Source: Stieleria neptunia
GTDB taxonomy: Bacteria > Planctomycetota > Planctomycetia > Pirellulales > Pirellulaceae
Assembly: GCF_007754155.1 (NCBI RefSeq)
Contig: NZ_CP037423.1
Coordinates: 4,990,865-5,054,864 of the forward strand
Reading direction: 5' to 3'
DNA length: 64,000 bases
The notes under the pieces are model-generated. The model saw nothing but the letters and a program-made list of their open reading frames with translations, did no database searches and had not been told where the DNA came from. Position numbers and translations under genes: made by a program. Of this stretch, positions 1 to 9,801 are shown one piece after another (within the stretch, counting starts at the first letter, position 1; each line of letters opens with the position of its first letter).

Positions 1-1284
1 GCGTCGACACGGAATCGTCGTCTGTTGATCGTCGACGGGTCCAGCCGCTGGGAAACCCGTTACCTGAAGAATCTGTTCGTCCGCGACCCCGCTTGGCAGG
101 CCGACGTGGTCTTGTTCGGTCCCGGGACGTCCAGCCCCAAACTGCAACGTGGTAGTGCGCCAGGACAGTTTCCCGCGACCGCAGACGACATGGCACAGTA
201 CGATGCGGTACTGTTGGGTGAAATCGACGCCTCGCAATTCACGACCGGCGACCGGGGACTGCTGTCCCGCTTCGTCGCCGGTGGCGGTGGTCTGGTGATC
301 ATCGACGGACGATTCGGAAAACTCCGCGCGTTGGCCGCGTCCGAGTTCGGAGAATTGATGCCGGTTCGCTATCGAGGAACCGGAACCACGCCGATGCCCA
401 GCCGTTTGCAGGCGACACCGGCGGGGCTGGAACAACCCGCGCTCGGTTTGATCGATCAAACCGACCAACTGGATTCGTTTTGGCGTTCGCTGCCGGCACC
501 CAAGTGGAGTGCAAACGTCGAATTGAGTGAAGGCGGCGAGGTCTGGGGCGAAACGGTGTCGGACCGCGGCACCCGCACACCATGGCTGGCGACGCGAATG
601 TACGGGGCGGGACGCGTGTTCTATTTCGCCTCCGATCAAACCTGGCGCTGGCGCTACAAAGTTGCCGATCGATTCCATGCCCGGTTCTGGAATCAATTGG
701 TCGTCGCGGCGATGGAACCGCCGTTTTCTGCCAGTGACCAGTACGTGTCCATCGGCACCGACAAGGTGGAATACCGGGGCGGGGAATCGGTGGCGGTCCG
801 CGCCCGCCTACGCGACGTCCGTGGCAATCCGGTCGCCGATGCCACCGTCGATGCGTTGGTCATGCGTGACGGCAACAAGATCGCGACGGTGCCATTGAGT
901 GTCGATAATCCCAACCGCGGCACCTATGCCGGTCAGGTGCCGCCGCTACCCGGCGGTGAATACTCGATCCGAATTCGTGCCAGCGGGTTTGATGAATCCG
1001 CCCTGCTGGCATCGACGCCGATTTGGGTCACCGAAGACGATCACGCCGAAATGCAACGCATGAGTCTGGATGAAGACGCGTTACGTCAAATCGCATCGGC
1101 CGGCGCGGGAACCTACATCCATGAATCCGATGCCGAGCGGATGCTGGAATTACTCAAACCACTCTCCAGCGGCACCGTGATCGAAACCGACACGGTGCTG
1201 TGGCAATCGTATCTGTGGTTTTGGTTGATCATCGCGTTGCTGACCATCGAATGGTGGTGTCGCAAACGAGCCGGATTGGTCTAA
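1..1284 (+). CDS. Membrane-anchored VWA/glutamine-amidotransferase-like protein, C-terminal part
   Basis: The frame is open from the first base, so the gene begins upstream and only its last 427 codons are present. The visible part starts with RLLIVDGSSRWETRYLKNLF, a signature I associate with the class I glutamine-amidotransferase-like domain of planctomycete VWA/BatA-like membrane proteins. A glycine-rich GGGGLVIIDG strand follows at about residue 98. An Ig/MG2-like segment lies near residues 245-335 (Y-R-G-G-E-S-V then D-V-R-G-N-P-V). The last 25 residues hold one transmembrane helix (YLWFWLIIALLTIEWW) ending in a basic tail, so the domains should face the periplasm. It lies 16 bases before the next gene and heads the operon visible here. 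The function is unproven; such proteins usually sit with MoxR-type ATPases and DUF58 proteins. Confidence 0.8.
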   Translation, partial: ASTRNRRLLIVDGSSRWETRYLKNLFVRDPAWQADVVLFGPGTSSPKLQRGSAPGQFPATADDMAQYDAVLLGEIDASQFTTGDRGLLSRFVAGGGGLVIIDGRFGKLRALAASEFGELMPVRYRGTGTTPMPSRLQATPAGLEQPALGLIDQTDQLDSFWRSLPAPKWSANVELSEGGEVWGETVSDRGTRTPWLATRMYGAGRVFYFASDQTWRWRYKVADRFHARFWNQLVVAAMEPPFSASDQYVSIGTDKVEYRGGESVAVRARLRDVRGNPVADATVDALVMRDGNKIATVPLSVDNPNRGTYAGQVPPLPGGEYSIRIRASGFDESALLASTPIWVTEDDHAEMQRMSLDEDALRQIASAGAGTYIHESDAERMLELLKPLSSGTVIETDTVLWQSYLWFWLIIALLTIEWWCRKRAGLV

Positions 1285-1300
1285 CGGACAGGAATCAGAA

Positions 1301-4300
1301 ATGGCAACGGTAAGTGAACAGTCGAGGGCCCGCACGGGGCTGGATCCGATCACCACGCGCGCGTTGGTCGCCTTCCGTCGACGTCGCGGGATGCTGTTGG
1401 TCGCCCGCGCGATCGGTGTCGGGCTGCTGGTTTTCATTTCGCTGGCGCTGGTGCTGGCGACCTTGGACTACCTGTTCTTCTTTAGCGATGCCGTGCGATG
1501 GGCGCTCAGCATCGGGATCTACGTGGCAACCGCGGCGGCGATGTGGTTGACGGGGTTCTCGTCGTTTGCCGTCCGCGACGAGTTGGAAATTGCACGACAC
1601 GTCGAAAGCGTCGCGCCCAACTTGCGCGAAAACCTGGTCGCTGCCGTCGAATTGGCCGATCCCGATTCCACCAACGGGTCGCCCTATTTTCGACGTCTGT
1701 TGCAAAGCCGTGTTGCCCGCCGGATCGCGAACATTGACGTGGGCCAGGCGTTGCCGCTGCGATTGGTACGCCGCTGGGTGCTCAGCGGAACCACGGTGGC
1801 GTTGTTTTGCGTCGCCATGATGTTCATCCCCTCGGCGCAATTCGGCCGTCGATTTGCCCGTGCCGCACTGCCCGGGTTCGCCATCGAACGGGCCTCTCGC
1901 ACCAAAGTCACCATCCTGGAACCCTCTCCGATGTCGGGCTACGTCGCCGAGCGGGATGCGGTGGGCGTGATCGTGCGTGTCGAGGGTGCCGAAGCGGACG
2001 ATGTGATGTTGCATTGGCGCAGTGCCGACGGGACCTCCGGCCAGTCCATCATGACGCCACGGATGGATGCCTCCGCGTTTCGGCCCGGTGCCACTTCAGG
2101 TGCCTCCGCCGATCCGGATGCAGCCGATGATGTTGCGATCGATGACGCACCCGGCGGACGATTTGCGGCCAATTTGTCGGTCGGCTCGGTGGCGATTCAG
2201 TATCGCATCACGGCCGGTGACGCGATCACACTTTGGCACGAACTGACGCCTTTGCCCCGCCCCCGTGTCGTTCGCTATGAAAAACTCTATCGATTGCCGA
2301 CGTACGCCAAACTGGATGATCGCACCGCCGACGAAGAACACGGGGATCTGAAAGCGTTACAGGGCACGACGGCCGAGGTCACCGTGACGTTTGACCAACC
2401 CGTCGAAAACCCCGTCGTCCGATTCGGTGTCCGCGGTGCACGCAGCGAAATGGAACCCGTCGACGAATCCTCAACCAAATTTCTGACCCGAATCTCCATC
2501 AAAACCTCCGGTCAATATCAAGTCGATGCGACCAGCGTCCGCAGCGGATTGGACAACCCGTTCAGCCCGACCAACATGATCACCCCGGTGTTGGACACGC
2601 CACCGATCATCCGCTGGTCAAACGACACCATGCCCAGCCAAATGGTGTCGTCATTGGATGTGCTGGAGATGGCCGCTTATGCCGCCGATGATTTGCCGCT
2701 GGAACGCGTCATCCAAGAAGTCCGTGTCAATGAAAGGCGATTCGAATCGTATGCGTTGCCGATCGAAGCGGAAAATCGAAAATTGGATCTCAACTGGTCT
2801 TGGGACATGCTGCACCGCTTGGGCGAAGACTCGCGAACGCCACAGTTGTCCGCCGGGGACCTTGTCCGAACACGACTCGTCGCCATCGACCGCCGTGGCG
2901 CGAGAACCGAATCGCCGCTGATCGAGTTGCTGATCGCCGGCGAGGGCTTTGATGCCGATCGCCACCAGTTTCTGCAACCGTTCGCCCAGCAGGTTGACCG
3001 GATCATGAAGTGGTCCCGGCAATCCAAACAACTCGCAGAGAGACTGAAAGAAATTGGCAGCTCGGCTGACTTTGACGCCTTGCCGGAGATCAACACCCAG
3101 TGGAAACCGTTGCAGCAGGAATCGGTCGCGTTGGTCAAGAGTCTGACCGAAACGCTGACCGCCACCCAAAACACGGCCAGCGCCTCGATGACCGAATTGG
3201 TCGGCAGAGCCATCATCGACGTCGAGACACGTCTAGACGGCCAAATCAAACAAATGCAGTGGCTCTCCGAAAACCAAGCAAACGTCTGGCGCAATGGGCA
3301 CCAAAAAAATCGCCAAGCCGTCGGTCGCGAGGCAAAACAGACCGCCTACCAATGCGATCGGTTGGGGGAATTTGCCCAGGCCCGGTTTTCGCTGGCCCTG
3401 TCCGCCTCGCTGTATTCCGACGTCAGCATGCTGCGAGACAGCGTCAACCGTTTGGTCGACGAAATGCCCCGGCAACGTCTGCCCCGCTACCTGACCCTGG
3501 TCGCCGGTCAGTTGGCCGAAATCGATCGGCTGATCACGCAATACGATTCGCTGTTATCCCCACAACATGCACAGCACCTTTCCGGTGACTCCTGGATGCG
3601 TTGGTCCCAACGTTGGAATCTTCAAATCGAAACACTTTTGGAAGACCAGGCACGTCGCGATCAAGTCTACGCCGTGCTGAAATCGTTACGCGATGAGGTC
3701 AAAGACAAACCCCAACACGTGGTTTATTCTGCGACCCACGACACCGTGTTGCGTTGGGGACGCGATCTCCGCAAAGAAATGGGTTACCTGTCGGATCTGA
3801 CACGACGATTGTTTGATGCCGGACGAGCGTGGCAAGCGGCGCAGAATGCGACCGAACGCGATCGCACTGCCGACGACGCGATCAAGAGCGGTTTGGCGGT
3901 CCAGTGGGGAGAACTCAACTGGCAAACCGAACGAAACCGATTGATGGTGCGTGCGGCGGGCCAAGAGAAACTCAATCGCGCCAAATCCAAGGTCGATTTG
4001 AAGTATGCCGCCGATCAAAATCTGTTCGTCCGCGCGATCAAAAACGTGACCGAAAATGGTTACCAAGACTACGAAGACGAACCGGCCGAACGGGTCCTGA
4101 ACTCCATCGCCGGTGCGATCGCAACGCTGCAGGCGGCCAGCGACATCGCAGCGGCACGCGAAGACTGGCTAGCCATCCGCGAAGGCGAAAACCAAAGCGT
4201 TACGGCGCCGCTGCGAAAAATCTACCATCCGGTCTGGTTCAGGTTGCAAGACGTTCGGATCGAATTGGCCGTCCGCTACCTGCGACAATCGCAAATCGAC

Positions 4301-7162
4301 CGGGACACGGTGTTGCGGCCGATCGATGAGACACGCCACAACGAGAATCACACCCAGGCCAACAATCGAATTGATCCCCGACGCTGGAGTATGGATCGCT
4401 TCGTCTCGGCCGCCAAATCGCTCGAAGCGCTCGCGCGTGACCTGCAAATCGGTCTCGCCAGTGTCGCCGAAAATCGGGAACAGGCGCGAGCGGTGTTGCG
4501 CCGTTACGTCTTGACACTTTCCGAGCAGGCACGTGAAGCCGCCGAAAAAGCAGCACAGGCGAAACAAGAAACCGACCAACGGCCCGACGCCAGCGAAGAA
4601 TCGGCCGAGGCGGTCCAGCCGAAACAGGAGGAAGCGATCGAGAAAGCGACCGAGACCATCGGGGCACTGATCGATCAAGCCAACACGACCGACATCATCG
4701 ATGACCAGCAGCGGGAAGTCGCTCGTGACGCCGACGCCGCCGCCGAACTGATCGCCGAAGCGGTCCAGGACACCAAAGACGCTCTCAGAGACGCCGAAGC
4801 GGCCCAGTCCGATCAACAACGTGACGAGGCGCTCGAATCGGCCGAACAAAAGCTTGATGAACTCTCCCAGCGTCTCGAACAAACCGCCGATCACTTCGAA
4901 AAAATCGAAAACGGCGAAGACATCGCCCAGTCACGAGAACAATTGCGTCAAGCGGAAGCAGAATTGAAAGCCGCCGAAGAACTGGAGCAGCGATACGACA
5001 GCGCCAGCGAGATGGCCGATGCCGCCAAACAAGACCCACGCGAACTGTTGCGTCAACTCGAAGAAGAACTTCAACGCAATGAACCGATGCAAAACGCGCT
5101 CAGCGAGATCGCCGAGAACATCGTCGGTGAGGTCGCCGAGAACCTGAAGCAGGCTGCCAAAAATGAAGACGCATTGCAACGTCGATTGGAATCCGACGAC
5201 GACGCCTTCGCCGAACAAAAACGTCAAAAACAGCTGATGCTCGATGAATTTATCGCTCGGGCAAAGACATTGCGTGACAAGACGCTTTCCACCGCATCGA
5301 AAGCCGCCGGCTGGGCCAACGATCCGAACACTCGCGATGCGATCGAAGAAACGCGTCAGAAACTCAACGACTCCATCAAGCAAGCCGAACAAATTTCGCG
5401 CGGCAAACCCACCCTCAGCGAACTGCAATCGGCAACACGTCAGATGCAACAGGATGTCCAGCAGGCTGCCGAAGCAAGCCGTCAAGCCGCCCAACAGTTG
5501 GAACAACAATCCGACACGGATCTGCACGGTGACACAAAGAACCGCAACACCACCGCGGAATCGATGCAGCGTACCGAAAATCAATTGCGCAATGACGAGC
5601 TTCGTGCACTCGACCAACAGCGAAAAAAGTGGGCCTCGACGGAAAAAGACGCCGGGCGACGCGTCCGCGAAAACGAACAAAAGAAACGCAGCGCCGAAAA
5701 CTCGCTCAAACGAACGCAGGACATGCTGAAGAAGGATCCGAACAACGAGTGGCACCAACGAGAAGCGGAAAAACAACAGGACTTGATCGACGAGGCATCC
5801 AGGGCGATCGAGCAGTCTCGCCAAACCAATGACCTGGCGACCGCGCGGGGCAAAGAGGCCGTCAAACGCGCCAACGAAATCAATCAAACCAAAGCAAGCC
5901 CGCTGGACAAAGCCAACCCGGCCGCACAATTGGGTGAAAAGGTGGCGAGCAATGCCACGGAACGGTTAAAACAACTCGCGCAAGAACTCGGACAACTGGC
6001 CGAGGATAGCGACATCGCACCGGAGCTTCGCGCCACGTCCGAATCGGCCGAAAACATCGCCAAGCAGCAAGACTTGGTCGAAGACGATGTGCAAGCCGCT
6101 GTCGATGATCTGGCCCGCGCGTCTCGCCACGAAGCCCGCTTGGAAAACGACTCGGCGGCCCAGCAACTCGACCAGGCGTCACAGCAGACCGAACAGCGGG
6201 CCGGACAGGCCGCCAAACAAGCGGGCGAAGAACTGGATCAAACCGCCGACGAAAGTCAAAATTCCGCCGCTGCCGCCGAGGCCCTGCAAGAGTCGACGGA
6301 AACGATCGCCGCACAAGCCGAAGCCGTCCAGTCGATGCTCGGTCAGTCGCAATCGCCCGAGGACCAGTCCGACCAATCGTCCGGCCAGCCGGGTGATCCG
6401 AACAGTCCGGCGCCGCGTCAAACCGCCAGCGCCGATGCGACCCAGTCACCCAGCCAACCGTCCAGCCAAACTCCATCGGGCAACGCACCCGAATCCGGCC
6501 AACAGCCTTCCACCGGGCAACAAACCGCACAGTCCGGCCAGCCTTCCGGCAGCCAGCCTTCCGGCGACCAGCCCTCTGCCCGCCAGATGGCTCAAACGCT
6601 GGATGAATTGGATCGTTCGCTCGCCGCTCAAGCGTCCCAGTCCGCTCAACAATCGTCCGATTCACAACAGGCATCAGGGCAACCCTCCGAAAGCAACACG
6701 GGACAGCCTGAAAGTGGCCAAACCGGGAACGAACCCGGCGGCCAACCGTCCAGTGATCCCAACGCGGACGGTCGCCCCGGATCCGACCAACCGCCGCAAA
6801 ACGCCGTCGAAGCTTCGCCGACGCTCGCCCAGATGCTGGAAGCTCAAATGCAGCAGGCTGCCCGCGAGCGATTAAAAAGTCTGCAGCAAGCACAAGCCGG
6901 CGAGCAACCCGGCGAACCGTCCAACTCCGATGCCTCGTCGCCCAACCCGGTCTCCGAATCGGGCGAAGGCGAGATGCCGGACGGCCCCGACGAGATCGAT
7001 CTGATCCAAGGTGCGATCGCCGACGGTGATTGGGGCGACCTGCGTCGCCGTGGAGTCGACGACGCCGCACAAGGTCGTTCGATTCAAATCCCGCCCGGCT
7101 ACTCGCGCGAAATCAAAGCCTATTTCAAAGCGCTCTCCAAACGGGCCGCGGAATCGAAATGA
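1301..7162 (+). CDS. Giant DUF4175-like membrane protein with coiled coil and Gln/Ser-rich tail
   Basis: This 1953-aa protein has two hydrophobic segments near residues 30-87 and one near 160-178, then a large extracytoplasmic region. Residues about 1070-1680 are Glu/Gln/Lys/Ala-rich with heptad spacing, predicting a long coiled coil. Residues about 1680-1870 are a Ser/Gln/Pro/Gly low-complexity stretch. The extreme C-terminus (IQIPPGYSREIKAYFKAL) is a compact motif that in similar planctomycete proteins ends the chain. The overall layout resembles the DUF4175-like proteins found behind VWA membrane genes. It begins 16 bases after the previous stop and its stop overlaps the next start as ATGA, so it is translationally coupled. 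Its role is unknown; an envelope scaffold is an inference. Long antisense frames across it are codon-bias shadows. Confidence 0.85.
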   Translation: MATVSEQSRARTGLDPITTRALVAFRRRRGMLLVARAIGVGLLVFISLALVLATLDYLFFFSDAVRWALSIGIYVATAAAMWLTGFSSFAVRDELEIARHVESVAPNLRENLVAAVELADPDSTNGSPYFRRLLQSRVARRIANIDVGQALPLRLVRRWVLSGTTVALFCVAMMFIPSAQFGRRFARAALPGFAIERASRTKVTILEPSPMSGYVAERDAVGVIVRVEGAEADDVMLHWRSADGTSGQSIMTPRMDASAFRPGATSGASADPDAADDVAIDDAPGGRFAANLSVGSVAIQYRITAGDAITLWHELTPLPRPRVVRYEKLYRLPTYAKLDDRTADEEHGDLKALQGTTAEVTVTFDQPVENPVVRFGVRGARSEMEPVDESSTKFLTRISIKTSGQYQVDATSVRSGLDNPFSPTNMITPVLDTPPIIRWSNDTMPSQMVSSLDVLEMAAYAADDLPLERVIQEVRVNERRFESYALPIEAENRKLDLNWSWDMLHRLGEDSRTPQLSAGDLVRTRLVAIDRRGARTESPLIELLIAGEGFDADRHQFLQPFAQQVDRIMKWSRQSKQLAERLKEIGSSADFDALPEINTQWKPLQQESVALVKSLTETLTATQNTASASMTELVGRAIIDVETRLDGQIKQMQWLSENQANVWRNGHQKNRQAVGREAKQTAYQCDRLGEFAQARFSLALSASLYSDVSMLRDSVNRLVDEMPRQRLPRYLTLVAGQLAEIDRLITQYDSLLSPQHAQHLSGDSWMRWSQRWNLQIETLLEDQARRDQVYAVLKSLRDEVKDKPQHVVYSATHDTVLRWGRDLRKEMGYLSDLTRRLFDAGRAWQAAQNATERDRTADDAIKSGLAVQWGELNWQTERNRLMVRAAGQEKLNRAKSKVDLKYAADQNLFVRAIKNVTENGYQDYEDEPAERVLNSIAGAIATLQAASDIAAAREDWLAIREGENQSVTAPLRKIYHPVWFRLQDVRIELAVRYLRQSQIDRDTVLRPIDETRHNENHTQANNRIDPRRWSMDRFVSAAKSLEALARDLQIGLASVAENREQARAVLRRYVLTLSEQAREAAEKAAQAKQETDQRPDASEESAEAVQPKQEEAIEKATETIGALIDQANTTDIIDDQQREVARDADAAAELIAEAVQDTKDALRDAEAAQSDQQRDEALESAEQKLDELSQRLEQTADHFEKIENGEDIAQSREQLRQAEAELKAAEELEQRYDSASEMADAAKQDPRELLRQLEEELQRNEPMQNALSEIAENIVGEVAENLKQAAKNEDALQRRLESDDDAFAEQKRQKQLMLDEFIARAKTLRDKTLSTASKAAGWANDPNTRDAIEETRQKLNDSIKQAEQISRGKPTLSELQSATRQMQQDVQQAAEASRQAAQQLEQQSDTDLHGDTKNRNTTAESMQRTENQLRNDELRALDQQRKKWASTEKDAGRRVRENEQKKRSAENSLKRTQDMLKKDPNNEWHQREAEKQQDLIDEASRAIEQSRQTNDLATARGKEAVKRANEINQTKASPLDKANPAAQLGEKVASNATERLKQLAQELGQLAEDSDIAPELRATSESAENIAKQQDLVEDDVQAAVDDLARASRHEARLENDSAAQQLDQASQQTEQRAGQAAKQAGEELDQTADESQNSAAAAEALQESTETIAAQAEAVQSMLGQSQSPEDQSDQSSGQPGDPNSPAPRQTASADATQSPSQPSSQTPSGNAPESGQQPSTGQQTAQSGQPSGSQPSGDQPSARQMAQTLDELDRSLAAQASQSAQQSSDSQQASGQPSESNTGQPESGQTGNEPGGQPSSDPNADGRPGSDQPPQNAVEASPTLAQMLEAQMQQAARERLKSLQQAQAGEQPGEPSNSDASSPNPVSESGEGEMPDGPDEIDLIQGAIADGDWGDLRRRGVDDAAQGRSIQIPPGYSREIKAYFKALSKRAAESK

Positions 7163-8460
7163 CGCACGACAACCCAAACTCCATTGCAGAGGCAAACGAG
7201 GGCTCCAACACCCGGAGCGTGCCGCCTACGACGTCACCCTCCTGGCAGTCATTGGTGTCGAGACAACTTCAGTCACCCTCCCTGGCAGGGAGGGTCGAGC
7301 GCAGCGAGGGGAGGGTCGTCCGCTCGTCGCTGAGCGATTCAGAGCCACATCGCCCCTCCCCGCGTCGTCGTCAACTCCTCCGTCGCCGCGACTTGTTCGC
7401 GATTGCCGGTGCGATAACCGGATGGCTGGCGACGCCGACATGGTCCGAGGAACCACCATCGATTGACAACCTGTACATCGACGACGAACTGGATCAGGCC
7501 TGCGACCGCGCGATCGAATTTCTGCTTCGCAACCAACGTTCCACCGGGGCGATCACCGACCGCGGTCACGAACTGGCGCTCACGTCGCTGGCGATCATGG
7601 CGCTGGCGGCGATCGGCACCGAACCGGCCGAGCCCACGCGACGCGGACGGGCCATGCGCGCCGCGCTGGACTTCGTGCTCGGACCCGACCACCAAAACGA
7701 CTCCGGGTACTTCGGCGCCTATGACGGGTCGCGGATGTACGGCCACGGGATCGTCACGTTGATGTTGACCGAAATGCTCGGCATGGGCGCGACGCCCAAA
7801 CAAAACGAGCTGATTCACGAACGGCTCGAGCGCGCCCTGCGTTTGATTCTCTCCTCCCAAGCGATCCGGAAAGAGCGAAAACTGGAAGGCGGGTGGCGGT
7901 ACTCGCCCCAATCGCGCGACAGTGACCTGTCCGTTTCGATTTGGCAACTGATGGCCTTGCGATCGGCCAAGAACGACCAGATGAACGTGCCCGGCGAAGC
8001 GATTGAAAAAGCCCTCGAGTACCTGCGCAATTCCTTCACCGGACGACGCACCGCATCCGGGGTCGGCGAAGGCGGTTTCAGTTACACGCCGGGCCAATCA
8101 CGTCCCTCCTTCACGATGACCGCAGCCGGATTGCTGGCGATGCAAGTCTGTGGACAATACGATGCGCCCGAAGTGGCCGCGGCGGCGGACTGGTTGTTCA
8201 GCCATCGCCCGAAGACCAACGAACGTTACCTGTTTTACGGACTGTATTACTACGCCCAAGGCATGCACCAGGTCGGCGGCAAGTACGCCGACGAATCCGG
8301 TCGCGTGGTCTCGTCGCTGTTGTTGCCACGACAACGGAGCGACGGATCGTGGATGTCGCCCGGTGGCGAAGAACGGAACGTCGGGCTGGTCTACTCCACT
8401 TCGCTGGCGCTGCTGTCCCTCTCCGTGCGCTACCATTATTTGCCGATCTATCAACGATGA
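7159..8460 (+). CDS. Tat-exported prenyltransferase/squalene-oxidase-repeat protein
   Basis: Starting at the ATG that overlaps the upstream stop (ATGA) gives 433 aa. A twin-arginine type signal RRRDLFAIAGAITGW lies near residues 75-90, unusually far from the start. The mature part has alpha/alpha-toroid repeats of the prenyltransferase/squalene oxidase class: AIEFLLRNQRSTGAI, GGWRYSPQSRD, GGFSYTPGQSR and a final GSWMSPGGEERNVG-like repeat. In this family such chains bind or process hydrophobic or peptide substrates; the real substrate is unknown. The segment before the Tat signal (about residues 17-60) coincides with an intergenic repeat found elsewhere in the window, so the N-terminal extension may be a repeat insertion or the true start may lie downstream. 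It overlaps the next gene by 4 bases. Confidence 0.8.
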   Translation: MTHDNPNSIAEANEGSNTRSVPPTTSPSWQSLVSRQLQSPSLAGRVERSEGRVVRSSLSDSEPHRPSPRRRQLLRRRDLFAIAGAITGWLATPTWSEEPPSIDNLYIDDELDQACDRAIEFLLRNQRSTGAITDRGHELALTSLAIMALAAIGTEPAEPTRRGRAMRAALDFVLGPDHQNDSGYFGAYDGSRMYGHGIVTLMLTEMLGMGATPKQNELIHERLERALRLILSSQAIRKERKLEGGWRYSPQSRDSDLSVSIWQLMALRSAKNDQMNVPGEAIEKALEYLRNSFTGRRTASGVGEGGFSYTPGQSRPSFTMTAAGLLAMQVCGQYDAPEVAAAADWLFSHRPKTNERYLFYGLYYYAQGMHQVGGKYADESGRVVSSLLLPRQRSDGSWMSPGGEERNVGLVYSTSLALLSLSVRYHYLPIYQR

Positions 8461-9194
8461 CCGAAATCCATACTGACGGCCCCGAGTCGATCGGTGACGT
8501 CCAGCCGCTCGATTTCCTTGTTGTCGCGCCGCATCCTGATGATGCCGAGATCGGGATGGGCGGAACGATCGCCAAAATGATTCGCCAAGGCATGCGGGTC
8601 GGAATCCTGGATCTGACCAGCGGGGAACCGACGCCGCACGGCAGCGAGACGATTCGCCGCGCCGAGACGATCCGCGCGACCGAAATCTTGAACGTGACCT
8701 GGCGCGGCAACGCGGGGCTGGTCAATCGAGAGCTACAGCACACGCTGGAAGCCCGAAAGCGGATCGCCAGCTACTTTCGGATGCTGCGCCCGCGTTGGGT
8801 GTTCGCGCCGTATTTTCACGACGCCCATCCCGACCACGTCGCCGCAACCGAACTGATCGAAGCGGCCCGGTTTTGGTCCAAGCTCAGCAAGACCGACATG
8901 CCCGGTGAACGGTTTCATCCCGAACGGACGTTCTATTATTTCTGCATTCATCTGCGTCTAGCCGTCCAACCGAGTTGGATCGTGGACATCAGCGAGACGA
9001 TGGACCAGAAACTCGACTCGATCCGCGCCTATGAAAGCCAGTTCGTCGTCGGCCGCCCGACCGAACCACCGACGATGCTTGACCGCATCGAAACCGACGG
9101 AGCCTACTTCGGCAACCTGATCGCCCGCCGCTACGGAGAACCCTTCGCCACCAAAGAGCCCCTGGCGCTGACGTCCCTGCGAGATGTGTTCTAG
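8457..9194 (+). CDS. bshB1: PIG-L family deacetylase, BshB1-like
   Basis: A 245-aa protein beginning at the ATG that overlaps the previous TGA. It carries the PIG-L/LmbE zinc motif VAPHPDDAEIGMGGT near residues 21-35 and the second metal-binding motif HDAHPDHVAA near residues 120-129. Toward the C-terminus it has PSWIVDISETMDQKLDSIRA and YESQF, typical of bacillithiol-biosynthesis BshB1 enzymes, which deacetylate GlcNAc-malate to GlcN-malate. The BshB1 assignment rests on these motifs. Other PIG-L enzymes deacetylate different GlcNAc conjugates, so the substrate is not certain. No other bacillithiol gene is visible nearby. It is the last gene of the operon and no hairpin terminator is obvious right after it. 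Confidence 0.8.
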   Translation: MTEIHTDGPESIGDVQPLDFLVVAPHPDDAEIGMGGTIAKMIRQGMRVGILDLTSGEPTPHGSETIRRAETIRATEILNVTWRGNAGLVNRELQHTLEARKRIASYFRMLRPRWVFAPYFHDAHPDHVAATELIEAARFWSKLSKTDMPGERFHPERTFYYFCIHLRLAVQPSWIVDISETMDQKLDSIRAYESQFVVGRPTEPPTMLDRIETDGAYFGNLIARRYGEPFATKEPLALTSLRDVF

Positions 9195-9801
9195 GCGAGT
9201 GGCGAGTGGTATGAGGTACGAGATTTGCTGACTCTAACGTTTTCTATGTGTTCACTCTCCCCTCGGGAGATCGATCGTATAACAGCAGCGTTTGGCAACC
9301 CATTTAGATTCTCTCCCTCTGGGAGAGACGGCGTTTGCGCAGCAAGCAAACGCCAGAGAGGGCCCACGCTGTAAACGTCTTGGCGCCTCCCACTACGATC
9401 AAACCCGTCACTTATAGAATCGATATCCCCTGGGAGAGTCGGCCGTTTCAGCGGCCGGAGAGGGTTGCTTGAATTGTTCGGGATACAACTCCGAATTTGA
9501 TGTTGGACTGGCGATTCACGGTTCGACCTCCCCTCGCTTCGCTCGCCCCTCCTGCCAGGAGGGTGACGTCCTAAACTGCACGTCCGCCATGCGAGAGAGA
9601 GCAAATCACTTCACAGCAGAGAGTAAGGAGGGCATACATAGATTCCGTTAATGTCAAGAGATTTGACGGTAATGCCCAGTACCGGAATCGGTGTCACGCC
9701 GTAGACGGTGAATCCGAATCGCGAGTAAGTGACCCGTTGTGTGGCGGCGGAAGCCAGCGGACTTGATACCAACAAGACAACTCGTGAAACAGCGAGACCG
9801 T
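9195..9801. repeat. Intergenic region with short palindromic repeats
   Basis: No convincing gene. Two related palindromic modules with CTCTCCC/GGGAGAG and CCGGAGAGGG-type arms lie near 9310-9366 and 9427-9466. A third repeat at about 9529-9571 (CCTCCCCTCGCTTCGCTC followed by CCTCCTGCCAGGAGGG) is the reverse complement of a sequence inside the coding region near 7228-7318. On the minus strand, 9611-9775 holds a 54-codon frame with only TTG starts and a secretion-like, Val/Thr-rich sequence. It could be a gene remnant but is too weak to call. Confidence 0.5.

Noticed and set aside
5880..7070. Long minus-strand frames over the coiled-coil gene (also 4931-5929)
   Set aside because: Opposite the 1953-aa gene; low-complexity Arg-rich or Phe/Leu-rich translations mirror the Gln/Glu-rich coding strand.
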